In this document: positions 55,722-64,000 of the stretch, in pieces
Position numbering within the stretch: the stretch's first letter is position 1
Layout of the letters: each line of letters starts with the position of its first letter
Assembly: GCF_000633635.1 (NCBI RefSeq)
Contig: NZ_AYPQ01000007.1
Span: forward strand, 226,962 to 290,961
Reading direction: 5' to 3'
DNA length: 64,000 nucleotides
Source of the DNA: Enterococcus crotali
GTDB taxonomy: Bacteria > Bacillota > Bacilli > Lactobacillales > Enterococcaceae
Notes under the pieces: model-generated
Told to the model about the DNA's origin: nothing
Seen by the model: the letters and a program-made list of their open reading frames with translations, nothing else
The model's database searches: none
Position numbers and translations under genes: made by a program

Positions 55722-57044
55722 TTAATCCTGAGTGAAAATAGCCTCAATTTCTTTTTGCTTTCGAATAATAAACGCTAGCATTTCTCGATTTGCTTTAGCT
55801 AATTTTTTAAACGTAAGATCATCATTATCCCTATCACCAAAATAGGCCACACAAATCATTTGGATACCGCAAATAACATAAAAAATAGCGGATTTTTCAG
55901 CTTTTGTTAATGGATTTTTTTGGTCATAGCCTTTTAAAATCATCGCGAGTACAGGCAACCAGTCATTATAATCTTCTACTGGCGTTTGGCTCAAGATACT
56001 TGTTGCACAATAACAAGGATCAAACAAGCGAATGTTTTTCTCAACTAAATCAAAATCGATAAAACCGTTAACTTTATTTTCTAAAAACAAAATATTTTCG
56101 AAGTTCGGATCACGATGGATAATTTGTACAGGAAGTTTTGAGTACAGCAGACCAAACGCAGTAGGATAATCTGAAAAAAAAGCGGTAGGAATTTCTAAGG
56201 ACCATTGTTTGACTTGTTTTTTTACATCAGGTAGAGCCCATTGTGTAACCGTTTTAAAGAAATCAGAAGGATCACATAAAATGCGTTCTTCTAATGCTAT
56301 AAAAGCATTATGAAGCTGAGCGATCGCGGTACCATAAGCTAAGGCATAGGTATCTGTTTCGAAAATAGTTTGAATCGCTAATGGATCGCCTTTGATGCCT
56401 TTTTTTAAAATAAATAGCCCGTCATTTTCAATAAACTGCTGGCCATCAATTGTCGGAATAGGTAAGGATGAGGCTAAACCTTGTTTGTCTAAAGCTTCAG
56501 CAATCGCAATGTTTTTTAACTCACCATTTCGATCTATAGTGTGATGCAGATAATTATCTGAGCCCACTTTCCAAACCATTTTTGGTTGGTGAAGCCCATT
56601 TGTTGTTGAGCTTTGTTCAATTGTTGGGGCCCAATCAAGCTTCCAATTGCTTAAAACGTTTTTTAATTCTTGCTTATTTAAGTGCATAAAGAAAATCTCC
56701 TTTTGTTTTGAGTTATCCAGTTCATTTTTGTAAAGGGTTAAATATTTTTTAGGAGAACAACCAAACTCTTTCACAAACGCTTTATAAAAGCCAGCATAGG
56801 TATCAAATCCATAAGAAAAAGCAACATCGACCGCTTTTTTCCCAGAAGCTATCTCATAGATGCCTCTTTTTAATTTGCGAGTTAAAATATAAGCTGATAA
56901 AGACATCCCTACAGCAGCAGAAAATTGGCGATAAAAATAGTAAACTGAATAACCTGCTTGCTCCGCTAAACGTTCAGCTGTAAGTGGGGTGTGCAGTTTT
57001 TTTTCAATCTCGTTTAATAACAAAGTCAATACTTCTGGTGGCAT
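55722..57044 (-). CDS. AraC-type HTH fused to an aminoglycoside/choline kinase-like domain
   Basis: 440 residues from ATG 57044 (AGAGAGGA upstream; the frame extends to 57119 without a ribosome binding site). Residues about 5-105 are a complete AraC double HTH (LTAERLAEQAGYSVYYFYRQ, KAVDVAFSYGFDTYAGFYKA, FVKEFGCSPKKYL). Residues about 120-430 are an APH-like phosphotransferase with the catalytic loop IIHRDPNFENILF and metal-binding GFIDFDLVEKN. The N-terminal glycine loop is weak. The protein thus combines DNA binding with a kinase fold, which could sense or modify a small molecule. Whether it phosphorylates anything is unknown. Confidence 0.85.
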   Translation of the reverse strand: MPPEVLTLLLNEIEKKLHTPLTAERLAEQAGYSVYYFYRQFSAAVGMSLSAYILTRKLKRGIYEIASGKKAVDVAFSYGFDTYAGFYKAFVKEFGCSPKKYLTLYKNELDNSKQKEIFFMHLNKQELKNVLSNWKLDWAPTIEQSSTTNGLHQPKMVWKVGSDNYLHHTIDRNGELKNIAIAEALDKQGLASSLPIPTIDGQQFIENDGLFILKKGIKGDPLAIQTIFETDTYALAYGTAIAQLHNAFIALEERILCDPSDFFKTVTQWALPDVKKQVKQWSLEIPTAFFSDYPTAFGLLYSKLPVQIIHRDPNFENILFLENKVNGFIDFDLVEKNIRLFDPCYCATSILSQTPVEDYNDWLPVLAMILKGYDQKNPLTKAEKSAIFYVICGIQMICVAYFGDRDNDDLTFKKLAKANREMLAFIIRKQKEIEAIFTQD

Positions 57045-57199
57045 AGGCTGTCCTCTCTTTTCATGAATAATTAGAGTATACATGATTCTAACAAGAAAAA
57101 GGTTTCCTCTAGTGCGCAATATAAAATTTCCTCAAAACTATTGACTATATTTGTTTTTCGTGATAAATTGTTTAGAAATATATGAGAATGAAATGAAAT

Positions 57200-57496
57200 A
57201 ACGATGATCAGAAGAGTAGATGGAGGGATTCGTTTTAGAGAGTTTCCGGTTGCTGCAAGGAAATAGCGAATCATCATCGAACACGCCTGTAAGTTGTTTT
57301 TTTGAACGAAGAAGTTTAGTGTAACGAGATTTGTTCACTTTTCTAAATCTAGTAGGAAAAATCGGAGAGTCCGTTATCACTCATTAGTTTATCTAACTAA
57401 CAGAGGCTTTTGCTGTGAAGTGAAAGCGAATCTGAGGTGGGACCACGTGAAAATTTTCTCGTCCTCTTGGCTTATTTGCAAGGGGGCGTTTTTTAT
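57200..57496 (+). promoter_or_regulatory. T-box riboswitch leader of the histidine operon
   Basis: Stem I elements (AGAAGAGTA at 57210-57219, GAGAGTTTCCGGTTGCTGCA near 57238-57258) lead to a specifier region GAACACGCCTG with CAC (His, 57282-57284). The T-box GAGGTGGGACCACG (57434-57447) is followed by a terminator CGTCCTCTTG / CAAGGGGGCG and six T (57460-57494). Uncharged tRNA-His should therefore switch on the operon. The specifier is my reading and not proven. Confidence 0.87.
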
Positions 57497-57697
57497 TGGT
57501 TGGAAGAAAGCTGGGTGTTCTCTAGCACTACGCTTTCTTCCGATTGCTTCAATTTCTAAGAGTGAAAACTCAAAGGAATGAAGACTTTGGGTAAAAGGAA
57601 AAAATGAATAGAGGGGAAATACCTCCGTTACAGGTTCTTAATTTACCTACCAAAGCTCAGTCAGCTCTTTCATCTTTTAATTATAGGAGGGAATGGA
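57497..57697. repeat. Leader tail with a possible relic of the 138-bp repeat
   Basis: Between the T-box terminator and hisZ, CACTACGCTTTCTTCCGATTG then CTTCAATTTCTAAGAG (57529-57569) recalls the repeat units at 12.4 and 41 kb (CACTACGCTGCGCTTCGATC, then TCAATTTCTAAGAG). The rest does not match. As at ileS, the sequence lies downstream of a T-box terminator. The ribosome binding site of hisZ (AGGAGG) ends the stretch. Confidence 0.4.
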
Positions 57698-58888
57698 ATG
57701 AAATGGAATCGCAGTTTACCATCAGGAACAAAAGATAAGTTATTCCGAGAAGCAAATGGGGCTTATCAACTAGAAAAACAAGTCAATGATATTGTAAAAA
57801 AAAGAGGATACCAACGCATTGATACACCAGTAATCGAATTTGAAGATGTGTTTTACAGCGAAGAAAAAAATGAAAAAGAATTTTATCGTTTTTTTGACAA
57901 GCAAGGTCGGCTATTGGTGCTACGACCTGATATGACAATGCCGATTGGTCGTGTGATTGCAACGACTGGTATTCAGCCTCCGCTCAAATTATCTTATAGT
58001 GGCAAAGTATTTCGCTCAAATGATGACATGCTAGGAGAGCAAAATGAATTGACTCAAGCTGGAATTGAACTGGTCGGGTATTCTTCTTTAAAAGCAGAAG
58101 TCGAATGTATCACCTGTGCTGTTGAAATTTTAGAAGAACTGCAGATCCCTAATTTTCATTTTGAATTAGGCCATGCTCAAATTTTCCGTTTGATTGTGCG
58201 GTCACTTGGGTTAGATGAAGCGGCAAAAACAGAACTTGAACTTTATTTTAATCATAAAAGCTTAACGGATCTCAAGCAATTTGTAGAGAGATATCCAAGT
58301 GAGTTAGATGCATTCATCTGTGCAATTCCAAAGCTATTTGGAGAGGCAGATGAGGTACTTTCAATTGCAAAAACGCTTTTGCCGAAGGAATCAGCCATTA
58401 TACAGGTCATCGAGGAATTAGAAATGTTGATGGGAATTGTTAAGACCTATCATCAAAAAATTTCGCTAACTGTAGATTTGGGATTGGTTGCATTGATGGA
58501 TTATTATACAGGTGTTTTGTTTAGTGGGTATGCTGATTTAGTTCCAGATATTTTTTTACGAGGTGGACGTTATGACCATTTGGCAGAGCAATTCGGACAT
58601 CCGGTGATTCCAGCAGTTGGATTAGGAATCAATTTAGATACATTGGTCGCTTTGCAGTATCAACTCAATAATCTGGCAGCTTTAAATCAACCAACGACAT
58701 TAGTTCACAGTTCTTTGACCCAACTTGCCAAAGCTGAAGCACTAGTAAAAGAGCATCCTACTTACCAATTATCACTATTTGAAACATTAGATGAAGCACT
58801 AAAATATGGAGAAAAATGGCAGTATCAGCAAATTATCGAAGTAACGCAAGATAAAATACAGGTGATAAAGGTTGGTGATCCAATTTGA
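57698..58888 (+). CDS. hisZ: ATP phosphoribosyltransferase regulatory subunit
   Basis: 396 residues, AGGAGGG upstream. Class II synthetase-like fold without the tRNA-binding domain ([56 protein letters not shown]). HisZ forms a complex with the short form of HisG and gives it catalytic activity and feedback control. First gene of the operon. Confidence 0.95.
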   Translation: MKWNRSLPSGTKDKLFREANGAYQLEKQVNDIVKKRGYQRIDTPVIEFEDVFYSEEKNEKEFYRFFDKQGRLLVLRPDMTMPIGRVIATTGIQPPLKLSYSGKVFRSNDDMLGEQNELTQAGIELVGYSSLKAEVECITCAVEILEELQIPNFHFELGHAQIFRLIVRSLGLDEAAKTELELYFNHKSLTDLKQFVERYPSELDAFICAIPKLFGEADEVLSIAKTLLPKESAIIQVIEELEMLMGIVKTYHQKISLTVDLGLVALMDYYTGVLFSGYADLVPDIFLRGGRYDHLAEQFGHPVIPAVGLGINLDTLVALQYQLNNLAALNQPTTLVHSSLTQLAKAEALVKEHPTYQLSLFETLDEALKYGEKWQYQQIIEVTQDKIQVIKVGDPI

Positions 58889-59526
58889 CACAAATAACCA
58901 TTGCATTGACGAAAGGACGTTTAGAAAAACAAACATTAGCCTTATTTGAACAAGCCGGAATCGATGTTTCATTTATGCAGGACAAACAACGAAAGCTGAT
59001 CTTTACTAGCCCTGATCAGCGATTTACGTTTCTTTTAGTAAAAGCGGCTGATGTGACGACATATGTCCGTCATGGTGTGGCGGATATTGGGATTGTTGGC
59101 AAAGACGTTTTATTTGAGCATCCATTTGGCTATTATGAAATGTTGGATTTAAAGATTGGTTCATGTAAATTTTCAGTTGCCTCCACTAAAAATTACCAGC
59201 CGGATGATTATAAACGAAAGCGTATTGCAACAAAATACCCAACAGTTGCTTCCGAATATTTCCGTAAAAAAGGGGAAGATGTTGAAATCATTAAAATTGA
59301 AGGCTCTGTTGAAATCGCGCCTGTTTTAGGCTTAGCCGATGCCATTGTTGATATTGTTGAAACAGGAACGACATTAAAAGAAAATGGCTTAGAAATTTTT
59401 GAAGATATTTGTCCAGTCTCAGCGCGGGTCATTGTAAATAAAGCAATGCTAAAGCGTAAGCGCCAAGCGATTTTTCAATTGTTTGATGCATTGGAGTCTG
59501 TGATTGAGGAAGGAGCAAAAATATGA
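58885..59526 (+). CDS. hisG: ATP phosphoribosyltransferase, short form
   Basis: 213 residues from a TTG that overlaps the hisZ stop by four bases. [50 protein letters not shown] and [19 protein letters not shown] are typical. It lacks the C-terminal regulatory domain of long HisG, as expected when HisZ is present. It joins ATP and PRPP in the first step of histidine synthesis. Confidence 0.97.
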   Translation: MTQITIALTKGRLEKQTLALFEQAGIDVSFMQDKQRKLIFTSPDQRFTFLLVKAADVTTYVRHGVADIGIVGKDVLFEHPFGYYEMLDLKIGSCKFSVASTKNYQPDDYKRKRIATKYPTVASEYFRKKGEDVEIIKIEGSVEIAPVLGLADAIVDIVETGTTLKENGLEIFEDICPVSARVIVNKAMLKRKRQAIFQLFDALESVIEEGAKI

Positions 59527-60839
59527 AGTGGTTAACAGGAAGTACTGCAGAAATTTTATCCGCTTTGGATGAAGATAGTAAGCTTACGCTTGAAGACAAT
59601 CAAGAGGTAGAAGAACAAGTCCGAAAAATTATTCAGCAAGTGAATAAAAATGGCGACCAAGCATTGAGGGATTATTCTAAAAAATTTGATCAAGTTGAAC
59701 TAGAGGATCTAGCTATTTCAAAGGAGACGATCGATTCAGGGTATCAGCGAGTAGAAAAAGAAGTCATCGAAGCTCTAGAAGCCGCTAAAGAAAATATTAT
59801 AAGTTATCATAAAAAGCAAAAGCAATATGATTTTATGGATACAGAAAAATCAGGTGTGTTACGCGGACAATTAGTGTTGCCGCTTGCTCGAGTGGGCGTT
59901 TATGTTCCAGGTGGAACTGCTGCGTATCCTTCTTCTGTATTGATGAACGTTTTGCCAGCTAAAATCGCAGGAGTCGAAGAGATAGTTATGATCACACCGC
60001 CTTGTGTTACTGGAATTCCTGATGTGATTTTAGCAGCGGCTAAAATCTCAGGGGTGGATAAGATTTTTCAAATCGGTGGAGCTCAGGGAATCGCTGCACT
60101 TGCATTAGGAACAGAAACGGTTCCAAAAGTTGATAAAATTGTCGGACCAGGTAATATCTTTGTGGCTACAGCCAAGAAGCAAGTATTTGGTTTAGTTGGC
60201 ATTGATATGATTGCAGGGCCTTCTGAAATCGGGATCTTAGCGGATAAGGATGCAAATCCAGTTTATATCGCAGCGGATTTGCTGTCCCAAGCGGAACATG
60301 ATACGCTTGCCAGAGCAATAGTTGTAACCGATTCAGTTGTACTCGCCGAGCAAGTGGAAAAAGAACTATACAGTCAACTTGAGACTTTGCCGCGTAAGGA
60401 AATCGCAGCAAAAGCAATTGAAGATCATGGACGTATCATTATTGCTCCATCTGTGACCGAGATGTTTACGATCATGAATAAGATTGCACCAGAACATTTG
60501 GAAGTACAGCTAAATGATCCAATCAGCTATTTACATGATATAAAAAATGCCGGATCTATTTTTTTAGGAGAATATGCCTCAGAACCTGTAGGAGATTATT
60601 TTTCTGGAACCAACCATGTATTGCCCACAAGTGGGACAGCCAAATTTTATTCTCCATTAGGTGTATATGATTTTGTGAAGTATAGTCAAGTCACCTACTA
60701 TACGAAAGAAGCGTTGGCAGATGCTAAGGATGCAGTTGCACTTTTGGCGAGAAAAGAAGGGCTAGAAGCACATGCCAGAGCAGTTGAATGCCGTTTTACT
60801 TTGAAAGGTACCAAGAAAGATAACGAAACCATGGGTTAA
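59523..60839 (+). CDS. hisD: Histidinol dehydrogenase
   Basis: 438 residues, overlapping hisG by four bases. [56 protein letters not shown] and the zinc/catalytic region [13 protein letters not shown] with APEHLEVQ are present. It oxidises histidinol to histidine in two NAD-dependent steps. Followed by a gap of 126 bases before hisB that holds no gene. Confidence 0.97.
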   Translation: MKWLTGSTAEILSALDEDSKLTLEDNQEVEEQVRKIIQQVNKNGDQALRDYSKKFDQVELEDLAISKETIDSGYQRVEKEVIEALEAAKENIISYHKKQKQYDFMDTEKSGVLRGQLVLPLARVGVYVPGGTAAYPSSVLMNVLPAKIAGVEEIVMITPPCVTGIPDVILAAAKISGVDKIFQIGGAQGIAALALGTETVPKVDKIVGPGNIFVATAKKQVFGLVGIDMIAGPSEIGILADKDANPVYIAADLLSQAEHDTLARAIVVTDSVVLAEQVEKELYSQLETLPRKEIAAKAIEDHGRIIIAPSVTEMFTIMNKIAPEHLEVQLNDPISYLHDIKNAGSIFLGEYASEPVGDYFSGTNHVLPTSGTAKFYSPLGVYDFVKYSQVTYYTKEALADAKDAVALLARKEGLEAHARAVECRFTLKGTKKDNETMG

Positions 60840-60965
60840 GATTTATTGTTCCTACGATACTCATCGCAAGAGTAGGCTTAGTGCGAGGTGAGGGAAAGAA
60901 ATTGTTTCCCTAAGTTATGTTGTTTCGTTAGCTTGATTAGGTTTTAAATTGGAGGGAGAAAGATC

Positions 60966-61550
60966 ATGAGAACAGCTACTTTAAAAAGAGAAACTGCAGA
61001 AACAAAAATTGAGTTACGGCTGGATTTAGATCATCAAGAGCCTGTAACTATTCAGACGGGAGTTGGTTTTTTTGATCATATGTTGATTTTGTTTGCCCGT
61101 CACAGTCGTATTTCTTTAGAAGTCAAAGTAGAAGGTGATTTAGAAGTAGACAGTCATCATACGGTAGAAGATGTTGGGATTGTTTTAGGACAATGTATTC
61201 GAGAAGCACTAGGTGATAAAGTTGGAATCAACCGCTATGGGACCAGTTTTGTACCGATGGATGAGTCTTTAGGGATGGCCTCATTGGATTTAAGCGGACG
61301 CTCCTATTTAGTGTTTGATGCAGCTTTTGATAATCCGAAACTTGGGGATTTTGATACAGAGCTTACAGAAGAATTTTTCCAAGCTTTGGCATTTAATACT
61401 CAAATGAATCTTCACTTAAAAATTTTACATGGGAAAAATACCCATCATAAAATAGAAGCATTATTTAAAGCCACAGGGCGAGCTCTGAGAGAGGCAATCA
61501 CTGAAAATCCGTCCATCCAAGGAATCAACTCCACGAAAGGAATTCTATAG
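60966..61550 (+). CDS. hisB: Imidazoleglycerol-phosphate dehydratase
   Basis: 194 residues with GGAGGGAG upstream. Metal-binding His motifs [15 protein letters not shown] and [16 protein letters not shown] are intact, and [14 protein letters not shown] is present. It dehydrates imidazole glycerol phosphate. Only the dehydratase is encoded; the histidinol phosphatase of bifunctional HisB is not fused. Confidence 0.97.
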   Translation: MRTATLKRETAETKIELRLDLDHQEPVTIQTGVGFFDHMLILFARHSRISLEVKVEGDLEVDSHHTVEDVGIVLGQCIREALGDKVGINRYGTSFVPMDESLGMASLDLSGRSYLVFDAAFDNPKLGDFDTELTEEFFQALAFNTQMNLHLKILHGKNTHHKIEALFKATGRALREAITENPSIQGINSTKGIL

Positions 61551-62177
61551 ATGATTATTATCATTGATTACGATACTGGGAATACGCGAAATGTTCAAAA
61601 AGCTTTAGATTATGTAGGATTAGAAAATAAAATATCTGCTGATGTTCAGGAAATCCAAAAGGCAGACGGGTTGATTCTTCCTGGAGTAGGTGCTTTTTCA
61701 TTAGCTATGGAGGAATTAAAGCAACGGGGATTAGTTCGTGTGATCCAAGACATTGCTCAAAAGGGCACACCGATTTTAGGTGTGTGCTTAGGAATGCAGT
61801 TACTTTTAGAAGGAAGTATGGAAAATGGTTTTACAGAAGGATTAGGATTGATCGAAGGAATTTGTGAAAGATTACCAGATGATCCTAATTTGCCTGTTCC
61901 TCATATGGGATGGAATCAATTAGTGGTGACCAAAAAAACGTTATTAACGAAAGAAGTGGACGGCGAATATGTCTATTTTGTTCATTCTTATTATGCGGAT
62001 TGCGAGCCTGATGTGATCGACGGACTGGTACAATACTCAATTAAAATTCCAGCAATGATTTCAAAAGGAAATGTTTACGGAACGCAGTTTCATCCTGAAA
62101 AGAGTAGTGAAGCTGGTTTGATGATTTTAAGAGGATTTAAGGAGGCGGTGGAACATGCGAATTTTACCGGCAATTGA
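61551..62177 (+). CDS. hisH: Imidazole glycerol phosphate synthase, glutaminase subunit
   Basis: 208 residues, ATG directly after the hisB stop. Class I amidotransferase with nucleophile GVCLGMQLL and the His/Glu pair FHPEKSSE. It feeds ammonia from glutamine to HisF. Overlaps hisA by 23 bases. Confidence 0.97.
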   Translation: MIIIIDYDTGNTRNVQKALDYVGLENKISADVQEIQKADGLILPGVGAFSLAMEELKQRGLVRVIQDIAQKGTPILGVCLGMQLLLEGSMENGFTEGLGLIEGICERLPDDPNLPVPHMGWNQLVVTKKTLLTKEVDGEYVYFVHSYYADCEPDVIDGLVQYSIKIPAMISKGNVYGTQFHPEKSSEAGLMILRGFKEAVEHANFTGN

Positions 62178-62880
62178 TATTAGAGAAGGAAAAGCTGTTC
62201 GCTTGGTTCAAGGTGATTTTTTACAAAAGACGATCGTAAATCACAATCCGATTGCTCAGGCACAAGAATTTAAAGCTGCGGGTATGGAGATGATTCATGT
62301 CGTTGATTTAGATGGGGCTCTGATGGGGAAAGCAGAAAATGCCTCATTAATCGAACAAATGAAAAAAACAACCGATCTCAAAATCGAAATTGGCGGAGGC
62401 ATTCGTACACTGGAACAAATCGACGACTATATCACGCTTGGCATCGATCGAATCATTATTGGTTCAGCAGCCTTAACAGATCCAGAATTGGTTAAGGCTG
62501 CTGTCAAAAAGTATGGCGATAAAATTGCTGTAGGGATTGACGCGAAAAAAGGGAAAGTCGCCATTAGTGGTTGGCTAGATGTTAGTGAAACAGATTATGT
62601 GCAAATGGCCAAGGAAATGGCAGCAATCGGCGTTCGAACGATTATTTATACAGATATTGCAAAAGATGGGACTTTAACTGGACCGACTTTTGAAGATTAT
62701 GAAATGCTAGCGAAAGCTGTACCTGAAGTACAAATCATTGCTTCTGGTGGTGTCAGCAGTAAAGATGATTTGGTGAAACTGGCCGAATTAGGTCTATATG
62801 GTGCAATCGTTGGAAAAGCTTTTTACAATGGTGCAATCACTTTAGCTGAGATGCTGGAGGTGGAACAACATGCTTACTAA
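62155..62880 (+). CDS. hisA: ProFAR isomerase
   Basis: 241 residues, AAGGAGG upstream inside the end of hisH. TIM barrel with [48 protein letters not shown] and [12 protein letters not shown]. It isomerises ProFAR to PRFAR. Overlaps hisF by 11 bases. Confidence 0.97.
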   Translation: MRILPAIDIREGKAVRLVQGDFLQKTIVNHNPIAQAQEFKAAGMEMIHVVDLDGALMGKAENASLIEQMKKTTDLKIEIGGGIRTLEQIDDYITLGIDRIIIGSAALTDPELVKAAVKKYGDKIAVGIDAKKGKVAISGWLDVSETDYVQMAKEMAAIGVRTIIYTDIAKDGTLTGPTFEDYEMLAKAVPEVQIIASGGVSSKDDLVKLAELGLYGAIVGKAFYNGAITLAEMLEVEQHAY

Positions 62881-63625
62881 ACGTATTATTCCCTGTCTAG
62901 ATGTAACCGATGGCCGAGTGGTTAAAGGGGTTAATTTTATTGATTTACAAGACGTTGGTGATCCGGTTGAAATAGCACAAGCCTATAATGAACAAGGGGC
63001 AGATGAGCTAGTTTTTCTAGACATCACGGCGACTAGTGATGACCGCAAGACGATGGTCGAAGTCGTTGAACGAACGGCGGCAGTGGTCTTTATTCCTTTA
63101 ACGGTGGGCGGAGGTATCCGCAGTGTTTCGGATATGAAAAGAATGTTGCAGGCTGGTGCGGATAAGATTTCGCTTAATTCTGCAGCAATAAAGCAGCCAG
63201 AATTGATCAAGGACGGTGCTGAAAAATTTGGTTCACAATGTATAGTTGTAGCAATCGATGCAAAACGAACGGGTGATTCCTGGCATGTTTTTGTTAAAGG
63301 CGGGCGAGAAGATACAGGATTGGATGTGATAGAATGGGCCAAAAAAGCTGTGACGTTAGGCGCAGGCGAACTATTACTGACAAGCATGGATGCTGATGGT
63401 ACAAAAAAAGGGTATGATCTTGCATTAAATCAAGCTGTAAGTGCGGCTGTCAATGTTCCTGTGATCGCATCAGGCGGTTGTGGCAAGGCAGATGATATTG
63501 TGGAGGTATTTAAACAAACAAAAGTATCAGCTGCTTTAGCTGCGAGTATTTTTCATTATGGTGAGGTAAAGATTCCCGACTTAAAAGCGATAATGACGCT
63601 TAGAGGAATGGAGGTGCGAAGATGA
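62870..63625 (+). CDS. hisF: Imidazole glycerol phosphate synthase, cyclase subunit
   Basis: 251 residues. [56 protein letters not shown] and [18 protein letters not shown] match HisF. With HisH it turns PRFAR into imidazole glycerol phosphate and AICAR. Overlaps hisI by four bases. Confidence 0.97.
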   Translation: MLTKRIIPCLDVTDGRVVKGVNFIDLQDVGDPVEIAQAYNEQGADELVFLDITATSDDRKTMVEVVERTAAVVFIPLTVGGGIRSVSDMKRMLQAGADKISLNSAAIKQPELIKDGAEKFGSQCIVVAIDAKRTGDSWHVFVKGGREDTGLDVIEWAKKAVTLGAGELLLTSMDADGTKKGYDLALNQAVSAAVNVPVIASGGCGKADDIVEVFKQTKVSAALAASIFHYGEVKIPDLKAIMTLRGMEVRR

Positions 63626-63927
63626 CGCCTGATTTTAGTAAAGGCTTACTACCAGCAATCATTATAGAAGCTAAAACAAACGAAGTACTGATGTTGGCTT
63701 ATATGAACGAAGAAAGCTATAAAAAAACACTTGAAACAGGAACGACTTGGTTTTATTCACGATCTCGCCAACAATTGTGGAATAAAGGAGAAACCAGTGG
63801 AAACAGTCAAAAAGTAAACAGCATCGTGACCGATTGTGACAAAGATACTTTGCTGATTACGGTTGAACAGACCGGACCTGCTTGCCATACCGGTGAGCAT
63901 AGTTGTTTTTTCAATGTAATTATCTAG
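63622..63927 (+). CDS. hisI: Phosphoribosyl-AMP cyclohydrolase
   Basis: 101 residues. [40 protein letters not shown], then [20 protein letters not shown] and HTGEHSCFF carry the metal-binding Asp and Cys. It opens the purine ring of PR-AMP. HisE is not fused to it. The stop codon lies within the start of the following repeat. Confidence 0.97.
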   Translation: MTPDFSKGLLPAIIIEAKTNEVLMLAYMNEESYKKTLETGTTWFYSRSRQQLWNKGETSGNSQKVNSIVTDCDKDTLLITVEQTGPACHTGEHSCFFNVII

Positions 63928-64000
63928 CGCCACAGGCTAGCCTTTCGGAAAAAAGATAAACTATGATGTTGGCCCAAAGCGCCACCTTCCTATTTTCCTA
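63921..64000. repeat. Third copy of the roughly 75-bp intergenic repeat
   Basis: TATCTAGCGCCACAGGCTAGC, here given as two arms CTAGC-GCTAG, is followed by TTTCGGAAAAAAGATAAACT and ends CACCTTCCTATTTTCCTA at the window edge. It agrees with the copies at 11.3-11.5 kb in order and sequence. The repeat overlaps the hisI stop codon. What follows (hisE, hisC) is beyond the window. Confidence 0.65.

Noticed and set aside
62983..63387. A 134-codon open frame on the minus strand inside hisF
   Set aside because: Antisense shadow of hisF with no promoter or ribosome binding site.

Overview
The window is a low-GC Gram-positive chromosome segment, almost certainly from the genus Enterococcus. The order prp-rpmA, pepP-like, asp23-like, nusB, folD, xseAB, ispA, tlyA, argR, recN, then the complete dcw cluster (mraZ to divIVA), ileS, zwf and a DtxR-type regulator is the order I know from Enterococcus faecalis. 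Strong AGGAGG ribosome binding sites, T-box leaders and LPXTG-type anchoring fit. A histidine operon at the right edge makes E. faecalis itself unlikely and points to another species near it.

Layout. 1-530: 3' end of prp, then rpmA. 530-7470: an accessory island of decayed mobile-element pieces stacked at the 3' end of rpmA. A 70-bp stretch (rpmA 3' end plus terminator) is repeated nearly perfectly at 2844-2913, each copy followed by the C-terminal relic of a minus-strand tyrosine integrase, and a diverged third copy lies at 7416-7469. The island holds a RinA-like phage regulator, a sortase-anchored surface protein, a broken lysozyme-like/M23 hydrolase, an exported protein and an ECF sigma/anti-sigma pair. 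7.6-11.1 kb: housekeeping and stress genes, a metallophosphoesterase and an M24 peptidase. 11.5-21.1 kb: asp23-nusB, folD-xseA-xseB-ispA-tlyA and argR-recN, with a minus-strand SDR/zinc-ribbon gene between tlyA and argR. 21-26 kb: an MFS exporter divergent from an SgrR-like regulator, a DUF4044-like small protein, a CorA transporter and a DUF3397-like protein. 26.3-40.7 kb: peptidoglycan and division cluster. 40.7-46.3 kb: T-box-controlled ileS, zwf and a metal-dependent regulator. 46.6-57 kb: accessory metabolism and several small-molecule-sensing regulators, including an AraC-HTH/phosphotransferase fusion. 57.2-64 kb: a T-box leader followed by hisZ-G-D-B-H-A-F-I.

How the genes work together. 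The dcw cluster supplies lipid II synthesis (mraY, murD, murG), the septal transpeptidase and its partners (ftsL, divIB), and the Z-ring with its membrane tethers and placement proteins (ftsA, ftsZ, sepF, ylmG, ylmH, divIVA). It is probably autoregulated by MraZ through TGGNN-N5 repeats upstream. The his genes cover the path from PRPP to imidazole glycerol phosphate, with the short HisG plus HisZ form of the first enzyme and a T-box whose likely specifier is CAC (His). hisC and hisE are not seen before the window ends.

Caveats and unexplained structure. Four genes (rinA-like, ispA, recN and the FtsI-type PBP gene) each appear broken by a single missing base at or beside a short homopolymer. 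Two of these genes should be essential, so sequencing or assembly error is the simplest explanation. Two families of non-coding repeats recur between genes: a 137/138-bp tandem unit (12.4 kb, 40.9 kb, perhaps a relic at 57.5 kb) and a roughly 75-bp unit (11.3 kb twice, 63.9 kb). I cannot assign either to a named family. efp, which follows the pepP-like gene in Bacillus subtilis, is absent from its expected place.
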